NCBI GenBank assembly: GCA_036502575.1
Contig: DASXYL010000053.1
Location: forward strand, 26,122-90,121
DNA from: DASXRA01 sp036502575
Lineage (GTDB): Bacteria; Actinomycetota; Actinomycetes; Mycobacteriales; Jatrophihabitantaceae
Direction: 5' to 3'
DNA length: 64,000 nucleotides
Shown: positions 63,203-64,000 of the stretch, piece after piece
How positions within the stretch are numbered: position 1 is the stretch's first letter
Layout: every line of letters begins with the position of its first letter
Position numbers and translations under genes: made by a program
The notes under the pieces: model-generated
Databases searched by the model: none
The model's input: the letters and a program-made list of their open reading frames with translations, nothing else
Told to the model about the DNA's origin: nothing

Positions 63203-63694
63203 ATGGTCCAGGTAGCTGAGCCGACGGCGCGGTCGTTCGTCCTGCAGCGGGTACAGCCGGCGATGACCGGCCTGATCGACGGCTCCCTCTCGTCCCTCGC
63301 GCCGATCTTCTCGGTGGCGCTCGCGACCCACCGCCCGCAGACCGCCTTCATAGCTGGACTTGCGACGGCAATAGGCGCAGGCGTCAGCATGGCGTTCTCC
63401 GAAGGCCTGTCGGACACGGGCGACATGTCCGGGCGCGGCAACCCGTACGTGCGCGGCATGATCACCGGACTCGGCACGTTCCTCGGAGGAATCCTGCACA
63501 CGCTGCCGTTCCTGATCCCGCAGTACCGCACTGCGCTCGTGGCAGCCGTGGTCGTGATCGCGTTCGAACTCCTTGCCCTCGCCTGGATTCGCTGGCGCTT
63601 CCTCCGGACGCGGTTTCTGTACTCGTTCGCATCCGTGACACTCGCCGGCGCCATCATCGTCGGCATCAGCGCAGCGCTCGGCAGCACGGGTTGA
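63203..63694 (+). CDS. VIT/CCC1-family membrane protein
   Basis: A 163-residue integral membrane protein with about four or five helices. Typical phrases of the VIT1/CCC1 iron-manganese transporter relatives: VQPAMTGLIDGSLSSLAPIF, GLATAIGAGVSMAFSEGLSD, RGMITGLGTFLGGILHTLPF and YSFASVTLAGAIIVGISAAL. It may transport or sequester divalent metal, but the function of this bacterial subgroup is not established. ATG at 63203; the ~140 bases upstream hold no other gene. The stop overlaps the TTG start of the nhaA remnant. Confidence 0.82.
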   Translation: MVQVAEPTARSFVLQRVQPAMTGLIDGSLSSLAPIFSVALATHRPQTAFIAGLATAIGAGVSMAFSEGLSDTGDMSGRGNPYVRGMITGLGTFLGGILHTLPFLIPQYRTALVAAVVVIAFELLALAWIRWRFLRTRFLYSFASVTLAGAIIVGISAALGSTG

Positions 63695-63882
63695 GCACGA
63701 CACTGCCCGCTGCGCACACGTCGGCCAGAGCCTGGATCCGCAGCCTTGCTGCACCGGTACGGGAGTTCATGCGCACCGAGACCGTCGGGGCGGTGGTGCT
63801 CGTCGTCGCGACGGTGTCCGCACTGGTGTGGGTCGGCGTCGACCGCACCTCGTACGAGACGGCTCCTCTCTGGTCAAGTTGA
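63691..63882 (+). pseudogene. nhaA: NhaA Na+/H+ antiporter, truncated after ~60 codons
   Basis: TTG start in a TTGA overlap with the VIT gene. Residues 1-60 match the NhaA N-terminus: cytoplasmic segment (RSLAAPVREFMRTETVGAVV) and the first transmembrane helix (VVLVVATVSALVWVGVDRTS) up to YETAPLW. There similarity stops and a TGA follows two codons later. A full NhaA has ~380-430 residues. The break coincides with lower-GC sequence that reads like the end of an insertion sequence, so the gene was probably disrupted by transposition. Confidence 0.78.
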
Positions 63883-64000
63883 TCTTGGTTTTGGGTTGTA
63901 GCGTTGCTGGTGGCGGGCCCGGGAAGTGACTGGTCCGAAGTGCCGGTGTAGGGGTGTTAGCCGGTCGCGCTGGAGTTGGTAGTCGCCCCCTGGTGTCCTC
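63874..64000 (-). mobile_element. Probable insertion-sequence end with transposase C-terminus, partial
   Basis: A minus-strand frame is open from the right window edge to a TGA at 63874-63876, giving 41 residues ending LHRHFGPVTSRARHQQRYNP plus KPRST. The composition and basic C-terminal tail are like those of transposases, and the sequence interrupts nhaA at ~63873. GC content drops locally (GTTTTGGGTTGTAG). The IS family cannot be named from this fragment. Confidence 0.4.

Overview
The window reads as chromosomal DNA of a high-GC actinomycete. The evidence is the uniformly GC-rich third codon positions, frequent GTG starts, a proteasomal ATPase (arc), a mycothiol ligase (mshC), an F420-type LLM oxidoreductase, a B12-dependent MetH, an Rpf-type muralytic enzyme and an IdeR/DtxR-like box. 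Several blocks (arc - trmI - recB-like; metH - PAC2; mshC - kinase-like protein - DUF3090 - histidine phosphatase - uppP) follow the order I recall from Mycobacterium tuberculosis around mpa to uppP, so most of the window is conserved backbone. I cannot name the genus.

Layout. 1-13.8 kb: a partial penicillin-binding lipoprotein, a membrane protein, arc, ferredoxin, an Rpf-like secreted protein, then M50 protease - trmI, signal peptidase I, a RecB-like nuclease, two unknown genes, a small secreted protein, and a HAD - phosphatase pair. 13.8-19.5 kb: an integrative element inserted in the 5' end of the HAD gene, bounded by an 11-bp direct repeat; it carries a truncated tyrosine recombinase, small membrane or lipoproteins, a NUDIX hydrolase and an XRE regulator. 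19.5-24.4 kb: metH and the PAC2 gene.

24.5-39.6 kb: one co-directional surface and signalling cluster with PP2C phosphatase, FHA protein, membrane Ser/Thr kinase, a 2070-residue Ig-like/FN3 surface protein, MoxR ATPase, DUF58 protein and a transglutaminase-like protein lacking its catalytic Cys. 39.6-47.4 kb: a DUF6817-VOC fusion, a secreted GH79-like glycosidase behind a 16-bp palindrome, a two-component system, mshC, a SRPBCC protein and a siderophore-interacting protein behind an iron-box-like palindrome. 47.4-58.7 kb: the uppP operon, an aldo/keto reductase - RecD2-like helicase pair, an ATP-dependent DNA ligase, an M20 peptidase and a Pro/Thr/Ser-rich surface protein.

58.9-64 kb: tRNA-Leu(GAG) marks entry into a scrambled accessory region: VapBC, an intact Wadjet jetA, a jetB cut off in mid-gene, a Ser/Thr-kinase fragment, an inverted response-regulator fragment, a small unknown protein, a VIT-family membrane protein, and the first ~60 codons of nhaA interrupted by what looks like an insertion sequence running off the window.

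No CRISPR array, rRNA gene or intact prophage is visible. A family of GC-rich, hairpin-forming intergenic repeats, each next to a stop codon, occurs five times.
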